This document shows, in pieces, positions 7,350 through 15,658 of a DNA stretch of 58,935 bases (the first letter of the stretch is position 1; each line of letters starts with the position of its first letter). A program made the position numbers and the translations under genes. The notes beneath the pieces were generated by a model, which saw only the letters and a list, made by a program, of their open reading frames with translations, did not search any database and was not told the origin of the DNA. The DNA lies in contig CANTDX010000017.1 in the NCBI GenBank assembly GCA_947652615.1, forward strand, positions 1 through 58,935, in the 5' to 3' direction. This DNA comes from an uncultured Dorea sp. (GTDB taxonomy: Bacteria; Bacillota; Clostridia; Lachnospirales; Lachnospiraceae).

Positions 7350-9374
7350 ATGAAAGAGATCGGGGTTATGATCAGGCAGGCTGTAAGAGCGATTGCAAAA
7401 GATACGGATATACCTGTATGTGTTATGGTTGTCGGCCAAGATATCTTGGAATGCAGCAGCAGAGATCTTCTGGAAGCTTGGAAAGAAGAGATATTGCAGC
7501 TTCAAAAGCAGCATCCGGCCGAGTGTGAATCTGGAAAGAGCAAAGTCTGTATGTTTGAATGTACCATGACGGACCGGACCGTGTGCATTGTATTGACAGA
7601 CCGGGAACACCAGAGATACCGGTCATATATCTGTGCGATGCTTCATGCGGCTTCTGATTCCTTCTATAAGAAGAAGGAAGATCTGGCGGAGATATCCAAA
7701 AGAAGGCTTCTTGCCAGTCAATTATTGGGAGGCGGGCGGCTGGATTTCGAGATTGATCTGAAAGACATTCCAAGATGTGCGGTTCTGTTAAGCGCCAGTT
7801 TCGCGGAAGATGGGACAACGACCGGTGAGATTGTAGACATACTGGAAAAATGGGGAGAAGATAGGGGGATATTAACCAAAGAAGATATATGCGGTTTCGT
7901 CAATAACAGTATTGTGATATTTAAGTCTGTCGGCAGTCTTGATTATCGGGAGTACAGAGAAGAGGTTGACCGTATGTGTGATGAGATGATCACGCATATT
8001 GCAAATGTTCTGGATGATCAGGCGGTTGCGAATGCATTTGCAGGCAGCGCATATTCGCGTGCGGACCAACTGTACAAAAGCTTTGAAGAGGCAAGGTATC
8101 TGTTCCTTAATTTTGATTATTATGGACAGTATAAGAGAATGTGTTATTATATTAATGATTATATTTTTGAGTATTTGTATTCAAGGTTGGATATCGGTGA
8201 ACAGGAGAATATGATCCGGGATTTTAAGATCCGGACCGAGCAGTCTGAGATCATCCGTTCACTTATGATGCCTATGGCGATCCACAATATGAGTCCGAAG
8301 ATATGCGCGGACGTATTAGGAATCCATATTAATACGATGCAGCAGCGGCTCAAGAAGATGAAGGACAGGCTTGGTATCGATCCGCTCCATGATATCAGGA
8401 ACCGTGCGCTGATCCATATATATGCGCTGCAGGATCAGAAGAAGATCATCTGGAATGCAGGTGTGATCGTTCAGCCGGACAGCATTCTGTTTCAGGGGCT
8501 TAGTCATCTGTCAGAGATATTAGATAAGAAGAGTAAGGGGATATTTCAACTGAATATCCATACGGTAGCCACATCAGGCGATAATTTCCGATTGTTCGGC
8601 CTGTTGCGGGAGAGAGATCTGGATATGGCGGTGGGCTCTACGATCGGGCTGCGCCAACTGGCAGATATGAAGATATCCGTACTGCAGTATCCGTTTTTAT
8701 TTGAGTCGGAGGAAGAGGCAAGATTTGTGCTGCAGAATCTTGTTCTTCCGGAGGTTCAGAGCAGTTTAAGCGAGGGAGATGTGCTGTGTTTCGACATCTG
8801 GTCCATGGGCTGGCGTTACCTGACCTCGAAGAATGCGCCGATCATAGTGCCGGAGGATATGAAGGGACGAAAGATCCGTATTCTGGCTTCTGACGATATC
8901 AAGGAGTATTTTGAAGAGATGGGCGCTGTACCGGTTCAGATCTATTATAACAATATCCGTGAAGCGCTGGCGTCGGATATGATCGAGTGTCAGGAGAATC
9001 CTTACAACAATATCTGGAACATGAGGATATATGAGTACCAGAGATATATTACGGAGATGAAGATGTTCTACAGTATGGAGGCGTGCTGTGTCGCACGGCA
9101 GTCATGGAGTGAATTAGACCAGTCAAAACAGAGCATGCTCAAGGAAGCGATCCGTGAAAACAGCAGATGGGTCTTGAAACAGCAGAAAGAGGTCAATCAG
9201 CTTGCCAGAAGCAGCCTGCTGAAGGAAGGGCTTGAGATCGTCGTTCCTACGGAAGAGGAGATCATGATGTGGAAATATAAAAGCCAGGCCATATATGAGA
9301 AAACAAAATACCAGGATTTCTTAAGCAAGATAGAAGCTATGAAATCCCATTATCACAGGAGGGTACAGAATTGA
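7350..9374 (+). CDS. CdaR-type regulator fused to a TRAP DctP-like sensor domain
   Basis: A 674-residue protein in two parts. Residues 1-340 are a CdaR/PucR-like regulator with its helix-turn-helix at about 315-340 (SPKICADVLGIHINTMQQRL). From residue 368 to the end it is a DctP-type solute-binding domain: GWRYLTSKN, PEDMKGRKIR (501-510) and QENPYNNI (from 548) match the dctP product of the same locus motif by motif. The Arg that binds the ligand carboxylate in this family is kept (Arg510), as is the Arg of GWR. There is no signal peptide and no membrane segment, so the binding domain should be cytosolic. It probably senses the imported acid and controls the locus (inference). The start at ATG 7350 follows GAGGGAGGGG; the upstream ATG at 7302 lies over the promoter. 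It overlaps glycerate kinase by 4 nt. Confidence 0.88.
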   Translation: MKEIGVMIRQAVRAIAKDTDIPVCVMVVGQDILECSSRDLLEAWKEEILQLQKQHPAECESGKSKVCMFECTMTDRTVCIVLTDREHQRYRSYICAMLHAASDSFYKKKEDLAEISKRRLLASQLLGGGRLDFEIDLKDIPRCAVLLSASFAEDGTTTGEIVDILEKWGEDRGILTKEDICGFVNNSIVIFKSVGSLDYREYREEVDRMCDEMITHIANVLDDQAVANAFAGSAYSRADQLYKSFEEARYLFLNFDYYGQYKRMCYYINDYIFEYLYSRLDIGEQENMIRDFKIRTEQSEIIRSLMMPMAIHNMSPKICADVLGIHINTMQQRLKKMKDRLGIDPLHDIRNRALIHIYALQDQKKIIWNAGVIVQPDSILFQGLSHLSEILDKKSKGIFQLNIHTVATSGDNFRLFGLLRERDLDMAVGSTIGLRQLADMKISVLQYPFLFESEEEARFVLQNLVLPEVQSSLSEGDVLCFDIWSMGWRYLTSKNAPIIVPEDMKGRKIRILASDDIKEYFEEMGAVPVQIYYNNIREALASDMIECQENPYNNIWNMRIYEYQRYITEMKMFYSMEACCVARQSWSELDQSKQSMLKEAIRENSRWVLKQQKEVNQLARSSLLKEGLEIVVPTEEEIMMWKYKSQAIYEKTKYQDFLSKIEAMKSHYHRRVQN

Positions 9375-10501
9375 AGGTTGTGATTGCAATTGATTCGTTT
9401 AAGGGGAGCTTAAGTTCTATGGAGGCGGGAAACGCTGTGAAAGCCGGGGTCAGAAGAGCCTGCAGCGCGGATATTATCGTGAAGCCGCTGGCAGACGGCG
9501 GAGAGGGGACTACGGAAGCGCTGGTGGAAGGTCTTGGAGGCCGGTATGTGTCCGCAGAGGTCACAGGTCCGTTGGGAGAGAAGACGAATGCAAGATACGG
9601 AATCTTAAGGGACGGGCAGACGGCGGTGCTTGAGATGGCGGAGGCCGCCGGAATCACACTGGTTGACCGGGAAGAATTAGACCCGTATAGAGCGACGACG
9701 TACGGCGTGGGGGAGATGATACTGGATGCTGTAAAGCGAGGCTGCCGCAGGTTCATCATCGGTATCGGCGGAAGCGCGACGACGGAGGGGGGAGCCGGAA
9801 TGCTCCAGGCTCTGGGCTATGGAATTACAGATGGAGACGGTAAGCCCATCAGGCATGGAATCCGAGATCTTGACCAGATCGCACATATTTCTATGGAAAA
9901 TGTACCGGAAGTATTAAAGGAATGCCAGTTTCAGATTGCCTGTGATGTGAAAAATCCGCTGTGCGGGGAGACAGGAGCGGTCTGGGTGTACGGTCCTCAG
10001 AAGGGAGTCCGGGAAGAGGATAAGCGCATATTCGACAGGAAGCTGCAGCATTTCGCGGAAAAGACGGCAGAATATACCGGAACGGACCATAGGCTGACTG
10101 AAGGAGCAGGAGCGGCGGGCGGATTGGGATTCGCTTTCTTAAGCTATCTTCCGAACGTGGAACTGCGACCTGGAATTGATATCGTCATAGAAGCGACCGG
10201 GCTTGAACAGGAGCTAAAGGATGCAGATCTTGTAATCACCGGAGAAGGTCGTCTGGATTTCCAGACAGCCATGGGAAAGGTTCCAGTGGGTGTCGCTCGT
10301 CTGGCAAAAAGATATGGAATAAAGGTGCTCGCATTCGCCGGAAGTGTGACAAAAGACGCTGCGGAGTGCAATTCGGCGGGGATTGACGCTTTTTTCCCGA
10401 TCGTACGGGGCGTCACTACGCTGGAGGAGGCCATGGATCCGGAAAATGCAAAAGAAAATATGGTATTATGCGTGGAGCAGGTGTTTAGGGCGTTTGTATA
10501 A
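9371..10501 (+). CDS. Glycerate kinase
   Basis: A 376-residue glycerate kinase of the GarK/GlxK family, phosphorylating D-glycerate to a phosphoglycerate with ATP. Diagnostic motifs are IDSFKGSLSSMEAGNAV at the N-terminus, KPLADGGEGT, FIIGIGGSATTEGGAGMLQALG, EGAGAAGGLGFAFL and VITGEGRLDFQTAMGKVP. The TTG start at 9371 overlaps the stop of the regulator gene (TTGA) and is preceded by AGGAGGG. It links the locus to glycolysis, which is the best clue that the imported or processed hydroxy acid is glycerate or is converted to it. Followed by a terminator. Confidence 0.93.
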   Translation: MKVVIAIDSFKGSLSSMEAGNAVKAGVRRACSADIIVKPLADGGEGTTEALVEGLGGRYVSAEVTGPLGEKTNARYGILRDGQTAVLEMAEAAGITLVDREELDPYRATTYGVGEMILDAVKRGCRRFIIGIGGSATTEGGAGMLQALGYGITDGDGKPIRHGIRDLDQIAHISMENVPEVLKECQFQIACDVKNPLCGETGAVWVYGPQKGVREEDKRIFDRKLQHFAEKTAEYTGTDHRLTEGAGAAGGLGFAFLSYLPNVELRPGIDIVIEATGLEQELKDADLVITGEGRLDFQTAMGKVPVGVARLAKRYGIKVLAFAGSVTKDAAECNSAGIDAFFPIVRGVTTLEEAMDPENAKENMVLCVEQVFRAFV

Positions 10502-10531
10502 AAGAAGCATCCCTCCAGATTATTGTAAAAC

Positions 10532-10564
10532 GGCGGCTTTGATGAAATCAAGGCCGCCATTTAA
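10532..10564 (+). terminator. Terminator after glycerate kinase
   Basis: GGCGGCTTTGAT (10532-10543) pairs with ATCAAGGCCGCC (10547-10558) around a GAA loop, with a small mismatch at the middle of the stem. It is followed by ATTTAAAT. The T run is short, but the hairpin is strong. It also lies just past the end of the convergent surface-protein gene. Confidence 0.65.
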
Positions 10565-10617
10565 ATAACGAGAAGAGAAACAAAAGTGATTCGTCACATT
10601 CCTCAATTGTCATTGAT

Positions 10618-12822
10618 TTAGTTTTCCACTTCCCCGGATCTTCTGGATCTCCGTATCATGACATAGGAGAAAGCTAAGGCAAGCAACCATATGGTCGGCA
10701 GATCATCACCTGTTTTAGGAGCTTTTTGGTTCGCAGCGTTCGTATTCGGCGTCTGTGACGAAGGCTTCTTGTCAGGTGCGTTCGTCGGCTTGTCTGACGG
10801 GTTACTTGACGGCTGATCACCGGGATCGACCGATGGATTATCATCCGGTTTATCTGACGGTTTATCATCGGGGGTGCCCGATGGCTTATTATCAGGCTTA
10901 TCCGACGGATCGTTGTCCGGTTGATCCGATGGATCGTTGTCCGGTTGATCCGACGGATCTTCATCAGGCTTATCCGACGGGTCGCCGTCGGGATCAACCG
11001 GCGGTTCTTCGGTGTCTTCGTCTGCCTGCAATATCAGACTGGTCTGAGCCAGACCGTCGGTATAATGGATCTTGACCCTGTGGGTTCCTGCCGTAAGTGT
11101 CTGGATGTACTCCGGTTTAAACGTAATGATCGTGGAACCGGATACCGCGGTATAGTGTTCCTCAGCTACTTCGCTGTCGTCTATCGATACGCTGACAAAT
11201 TTATCAAAATCCCCGTTGACTCTTATAGTAACGCTGCTATCGCCGTTCTTGATTACTGTCTGATCTGCTCCCTCGGTGATCTCATAGCTGATCTGTTCAG
11301 TAGGAGGAACAGGATTCAGGGCTGCCAGAGCCGCTTCGATTGCGGCGGCGTATCCGTCCACAACGTCCTGGTCCCAGAAAAGCTTTCCTCTGACTACAGC
11401 CTGTACAGCTTCTTCTACGGTCTCAAAATTAGTGTAATCTTCCTTCTTAAGCGCTTCGGCCTTCTTGACCGCGGCGTCTACGGCGCTGTAATCTGCCTCT
11501 GAGAATGTGACGTCATCGGAACCGTTCTGGATATTATCATAAGAAGGCTTCCCGTTTGAAAGGATGACACCGCCTATATGTATATTCTTTTCGGAAGCGA
11601 TTCCTCCCTCCCCGATCTCTGTCGTACCTCCGGTAATGGAGATACTGCCTGCCGCGGAAATGCTGTTGTTATTGGCATCGCCGGAGGAAGTGATATCCGA
11701 ATCCTTTATGGCCAGATCCCCTAAGATGCGAAGACCGCTCTTATTCTGGCCAGAGACAGCTTTGACCTCAGAATCCGTAATTTCCGCAGGGCCTTTGCAG
11801 AAGATTCCTACGTCATTTGATGTAACCGCATTTACGGAAGAATCTCTGATAACAGTATTGCTATCCACAAACAAGGCTGGCCAGTAGCCTTTGACGTCCA
11901 CCTCCGAAGAATCTATGATCTCAAGATCACTGCAGAAGATACCGTTCGTTCCGGTTGATACCAGTGCGGCGGAAGAATGGGAAATGGTTATCTTTTTCCC
12001 GGCCGCTTGCAGGGCTTGTCCGTCTTGTGCAGAGATATCCAGCCTGGAACCGTTAGAAATCATTGTATTTCCTGCAACGACAGCAAAACTGGAAGAGTCC
12101 TTTATGGAAAGGCTGCTGCCGGAGATGGTGATATCTCCAGAAGAAGAGATTCCTCTGTCTAATGATTCCATAATGATGCTTGAATTGCCGGTTACCGTAA
12201 GTACATTTGCCCCGTCTGCCGGTATATTGATTCCCGTACAACTTTCATCAGGATCTTTGAGCGGCTGCATGGCAATCCTTATCGTAGAATTAATGATCTG
12301 ATTGTCGCCGCCCCAGGAATCGACGGCGTATGCGCTGTTAGCTGTTATTGTACCCGTTGTTAAGCGGATATCTGTGTCTCTGATAGTAAGCCCGCCTTTT
12401 TTAGCATAAATGCCCCTGCATGGATTACCTGGAATAGAAGGATCCTGAACGATATTGATCAAGAGCCTGCCGCCGGTTCCCTTAATGGTTAACGGCTGTT
12501 CGCTGTAGATTCCAAAGTGCGCGTTGATTGTATTCTCCCCAATTAATTCAACAGTTACGCCGGGTTCCGTAATCTCTACCCCATATTGCACAGCGCTTCC
12601 AGCAGTGCTTCCGATCACGGCATCGTCAAGTCTTAAGACCTTCGTGTCAGGATCGTAGGCTGCAGTACCGCTCCCGCAGGAGACCTGGTGATCCGGTGCC
12701 GACAGGATATCGGTTCCGTTTACGGATATCGATCCGCCGGCTGCGGATGCTGTTTCCGGCCGTATGGCCAACATAAGGCAGAGTGCCAGAAACATAAAAA
12801 ACAATTTTCTTTTACCTCTCAT
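10618..12822 (-). CDS. LPXTG-like sorted surface protein with carbohydrate-binding beta-helix
   Basis: A 734-residue secreted protein. Residues 1-28 form a signal peptide (basic start, hydrophobic core, ASAAG cleavage region). Residues 30-440 contain many short repeats of the type ITISGSS, IKDSSS, VTGNSSI, as in right-handed beta-helices and Cthe_2159-like carbohydrate-binding proteins. A FIVAR-like helical segment (AVDAAVKKAEALKK to AAIEAALAAL) follows, then a beta domain and a spacer rich in Asp, Pro, Ser and Lys. The C-terminus has a sorting signal: APKTGD, a hydrophobic stretch and RRSRRSG. The motif is APKTG, a variant of LPXTG. It is likely attached to the wall by a sortase encoded elsewhere. 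Ligand unknown. Confidence 0.82.
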   Translation of the reverse strand: MRGKRKLFFMFLALCLMLAIRPETASAAGGSISVNGTDILSAPDHQVSCGSGTAAYDPDTKVLRLDDAVIGSTAGSAVQYGVEITEPGVTVELIGENTINAHFGIYSEQPLTIKGTGGRLLINIVQDPSIPGNPCRGIYAKKGGLTIRDTDIRLTTGTITANSAYAVDSWGGDNQIINSTIRIAMQPLKDPDESCTGINIPADGANVLTVTGNSSIIMESLDRGISSSGDITISGSSLSIKDSSSFAVVAGNTMISNGSRLDISAQDGQALQAAGKKITISHSSAALVSTGTNGIFCSDLEIIDSSEVDVKGYWPALFVDSNTVIRDSSVNAVTSNDVGIFCKGPAEITDSEVKAVSGQNKSGLRILGDLAIKDSDITSSGDANNNSISAAGSISITGGTTEIGEGGIASEKNIHIGGVILSNGKPSYDNIQNGSDDVTFSEADYSAVDAAVKKAEALKKEDYTNFETVEEAVQAVVRGKLFWDQDVVDGYAAAIEAALAALNPVPPTEQISYEITEGADQTVIKNGDSSVTIRVNGDFDKFVSVSIDDSEVAEEHYTAVSGSTIITFKPEYIQTLTAGTHRVKIHYTDGLAQTSLILQADEDTEEPPVDPDGDPSDKPDEDPSDQPDNDPSDQPDNDPSDKPDNKPSGTPDDKPSDKPDDNPSVDPGDQPSSNPSDKPTNAPDKKPSSQTPNTNAANQKAPKTGDDLPTIWLLALAFSYVMIRRSRRSGEVEN
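10765..10999 (-). repeat. Tandem low-complexity wall-spacer repeat
   Basis: Imperfect tandem repeats of about 24-27 nt encode units such as DPSDQPDN, DPSDKPDN and KPSDKPDD. The block spans the wall-crossing region just before the sorting signal. Such arrays change length by slippage and differ between strains. Confidence 0.75.
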
Positions 12823-12976
12823 GATTTTACCTTTCTATAATATAAAATGTATTATCAGTATATATCATTTCGAGAGTATATACAAGATATATGTTTTAAA
12901 GTTTCGGCAATGTACTATCAGGTAACAGTTCAGATACCTTCACTGTTACACTATCAGTATGAATGGGGACGGCGGG

Positions 12977-14536
12977 CTATACTTCGTGATCCCCCGCATA
13001 GGCCAGCACAAAAGCCACCATAGCCTGCGACCCGTCGCATTCATTTCCCATTACGGAGACCGCTTTTTTCACCTTGTTCTGAACCGTGTTCCGGTGAAGG
13101 AAGATGGCGTTGGAGGTCTGTCCGATGCTGCGTCCGTTCTCCAGATAGTGCATAAAGATCTCGCACAGGTCGGTATGGTTCTTCCGGTCGTATCTCTTAA
13201 GCACTTCATAGCACGGCGATGTCAGCATCGGAGACGGGACAGATCTTTTTAATTCCTGTAATATATATGGTACAAATACATCTTTAAACTGGTAGAATTC
13301 CCGTGGTTTTTCATCCTTGAGCCGTCCTAAGCGGATGGCTTCGTTGCACTGCAGCACTGCGGTCGGCAATTCCATCAGCGAGAAGAAGGTATTGGAGATG
13401 CCGCAGGTGTAAGTGATGCCGCCCATACAGTTGCGGAACAGCGTCTCCTGGCCGGGGGAGAGGAAGCTGCCAAGCTTGTCGGAATCGCTGGTAAAACGAA
13501 GTACATACAATGCATTCTGATGGACGAAGGGCTTCCAGTTAGGCGTAGCATTCCTGAGATTCCAGCTCACGAAGGAGTAGGGCATCTCGGAAATATTCTC
13601 ATAGCTGACACGTGCAAGACGGAAATATCCTTCCATGGAAAGCCCCGGTATGAAACTGATCTGGTCTTCATACTGTTTGCTCGGGGCGTCAGGATGATCC
13701 AGGATCTCTGTGAAGAGGGATTCATAGATCTCTGAGGAGGAGCGGCTCTTGAAGCGTTCCTGCTGGAAATAAAGCATAAGGTTCTCAGAGATGATATTCA
13801 TCAGATCCAGATAATTGGTCTTGGGATGAATGCTGCACCGGAATACAAGGGCGTAACCCACGGTGTGTCCGTTCGCGGTAAAACGGTACATCATGCTGTA
13901 GTAGCATTCGTGGGTGGTGAGACAGTAGTAGTTGATCAGAGGATTAGCCGCCTGTTCTGAGGCGGAGATCAGCCCGTCCTGGCGAAGCCTTGTCATGGTA
14001 TCCGGCGTGACGTATCCGGCGTCTAAGATATCGTCCATGATAGGGTCGTCGGTTCCCGGGGTCTTCACGTATCCAAGCAGGGAGAAATTCCGGTCCAGTA
14101 TCACCATGGGGTGTACGATATAGACATTCGTCAGTTCGAGAAGCTCCTTAAGCGGCCGGTCTTTAAGCAGCGCCAGATGAAAATTCGTATCCCACACTTC
14201 AAAATCATGGAAGATGGTCAGCACCTTGTTGAATACGGTGGGGAAGCTGTCGTTGGAGTACAGCAGTACAAGGGACAGTTCATGGTTGAATTCGTTCAAG
14301 TGTGTTTCTCTGTTCTGGCAGACGCACAGGAAGGTGTCTGAATTCGTGATCTGATCTGAATATGTACGAAGCATCTCTTCTGACAGGAGATAGAGATACC
14401 GCTTGCTGTCTTCCAAAGTGAAGTTAATATCGAAGAATTTGACGCCGTCATAGTCGGTGGTCAGGTTGATGTTCTGTGATTCGTACAGACTGTTTGCTGA
14501 GAGTTGGTACAGTATTACATTCAATGGTAATTGCAT
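12977..14536 (-). CDS. PucR-family regulator divergent from the formate genes
   Basis: A 519-residue cytosolic regulator. Its C-terminal 60 residues carry the PucR-type helix-turn-helix (GRSIGQTSNAIFLHRNTVQ, then NKVKKAV). The rest contains no motif I can assign; the middle may be a GAF- or PurC-like sensory region (around LELTNVYIVHPMVILDRNF). It faces the formate/nitrite channel gene across 232 nt of AT-rich DNA, so it is the obvious candidate regulator of the formate operon. ATG 14536 follows a GGGG-containing ribosome binding site. The effector could be formate or another small acid, but the sequence does not show it. Confidence 0.78.
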   Translation of the reverse strand: MQLPLNVILYQLSANSLYESQNINLTTDYDGVKFFDINFTLEDSKRYLYLLSEEMLRTYSDQITNSDTFLCVCQNRETHLNEFNHELSLVLLYSNDSFPTVFNKVLTIFHDFEVWDTNFHLALLKDRPLKELLELTNVYIVHPMVILDRNFSLLGYVKTPGTDDPIMDDILDAGYVTPDTMTRLRQDGLISASEQAANPLINYYCLTTHECYYSMMYRFTANGHTVGYALVFRCSIHPKTNYLDLMNIISENLMLYFQQERFKSRSSSEIYESLFTEILDHPDAPSKQYEDQISFIPGLSMEGYFRLARVSYENISEMPYSFVSWNLRNATPNWKPFVHQNALYVLRFTSDSDKLGSFLSPGQETLFRNCMGGITYTCGISNTFFSLMELPTAVLQCNEAIRLGRLKDEKPREFYQFKDVFVPYILQELKRSVPSPMLTSPCYEVLKRYDRKNHTDLCEIFMHYLENGRSIGQTSNAIFLHRNTVQNKVKKAVSVMGNECDGSQAMVAFVLAYAGDHEV

Positions 14537-14768
14537 AACTTATTCCCCTAAAATTAAAATTGTGTTAAAATATTAGCAGGATTGACGTTCTTTTGTCAAA
14601 CTACTGTGTGATCGTAAAAAATCACCATTTTATTATAGAATAGCATAATAAATGTGCATTATGCATAGATAATCGACAAAAAAATGTTTTTTTTCACATA
14701 CAAAAATCTGGTAAATAATTTTATGATTGTATAGGTTGAAAAAGAAATGAAAAGGGAGGGATGCAATT
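14537..14768. promoter_or_regulatory. Divergent intergenic region of the pucR-type and FNT genes
   Basis: This AT-rich stretch holds the promoters of two divergent genes. An 11-nt palindrome TGCAT-T-ATGCA (14655-14665) is a possible operator for the regulator. A run of A and T from 14679 to 14694 follows. The ribosome binding site AAGGGAGGG lies just before the channel gene. I see no ORF or RNA gene in it. Confidence 0.4.
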
Positions 14769-15596
14769 ATGAATTTATTTACACCGGCCGAGGTGGCAAA
14801 AAATTATATTGCAACAGGAAAAGCGAAAGTGAATACACCGGTCAGTAAGATGTTTGTTCTGGCGATTCTTGCAGGTGCGTTCATTGCAGTAGGAGGTGTG
14901 GGAGCTACGACGGTGGCAGTGTCAGTCCCGCTTGCGTCAGTCGGGAAATTTGTCGGGGCGTGTGTGTTCCCGGGAGGGCTTAGCATGGTGCTTCTTGCCG
15001 GAAGCGAGTTATTTACCGGCAATACGCTGCTTGTGATCCCGCTTCTGGAAAAGGAGATCAGCCCGGCGGGAATGCTGAAGAACTGGGTCGTCGTATACCT
15101 GGGTAATATCGTCGGCGGATTCCTGATCGCGGCTGGCATCGTGTATTCACACCAGGTCAGCTTATTCGGCAATCAGATGGCGGTCTCGGTTCTGTCTACG
15201 GCGGCGGGGAAATGTACGATGCCGTTTGGCGACGCACTGATCAAGGGAATCTTATGTAATTTCCTGGTATGTATAGCGGTGTGGATCTCTTTTGCGGCGA
15301 AGGATGTTGCGGGAAAGATCGCGGGGTTATTTTTCCCGATCATGATGTTCGTGCTGTGCGGATTCGAGCATAGCGTGGCCAATATGTACTACATCAGCGC
15401 GGGGCTTTTTGCAAAAGGGATTCCAGAGTATGCCGAAGCGGCGGCAGAAGCCGGGGTGAATCTTGACGCGGTCACCTGGGGCGGATTCTTCGGGGGCAAT
15501 CTGCTTCCGGTGACCATCGGCAACATCATCGGCGGCGCGATCTGTGTCGGATGCGCGTACTGGTTCGTCTATCTGCGCAAGGGACAGGCGAAGTAG
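14769..15596 (+). CDS. Formate/nitrite transporter (FNT family)
   Basis: A 275-residue channel of the FocA/FdhC/NirC family with six membrane segments. FNT signatures include FTPAEVAKNYIATGKAKV at the N-terminus, LAGSELFTGNTLL, NWVVVYLGNIVGG and GFEHSVANMYYIS. It moves formate (or a like monovalent anion) across the membrane. Directly downstream lie the genes of a formate dehydrogenase, which makes formate the likely substrate. ATG 14769 is preceded by AAGGGAGGG. Confidence 0.92.
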   Translation: MNLFTPAEVAKNYIATGKAKVNTPVSKMFVLAILAGAFIAVGGVGATTVAVSVPLASVGKFVGACVFPGGLSMVLLAGSELFTGNTLLVIPLLEKEISPAGMLKNWVVVYLGNIVGGFLIAAGIVYSHQVSLFGNQMAVSVLSTAAGKCTMPFGDALIKGILCNFLVCIAVWISFAAKDVAGKIAGLFFPIMMFVLCGFEHSVANMYYISAGLFAKGIPEYAEAAAEAGVNLDAVTWGGFFGGNLLPVTIGNIIGGAICVGCAYWFVYLRKGQAK

Positions 15597-15658
15597 AGAG
15601 GATATTATGAGGAAAGAGAAGTAATTATTTTACATATTTCTAGAAGGGAGAAACAAGA

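Noticed and set aside
10765..10999. Possible CRISPR array
   Set aside because: The repeats are contiguous, in frame and without unique spacers; they encode a wall spacer.
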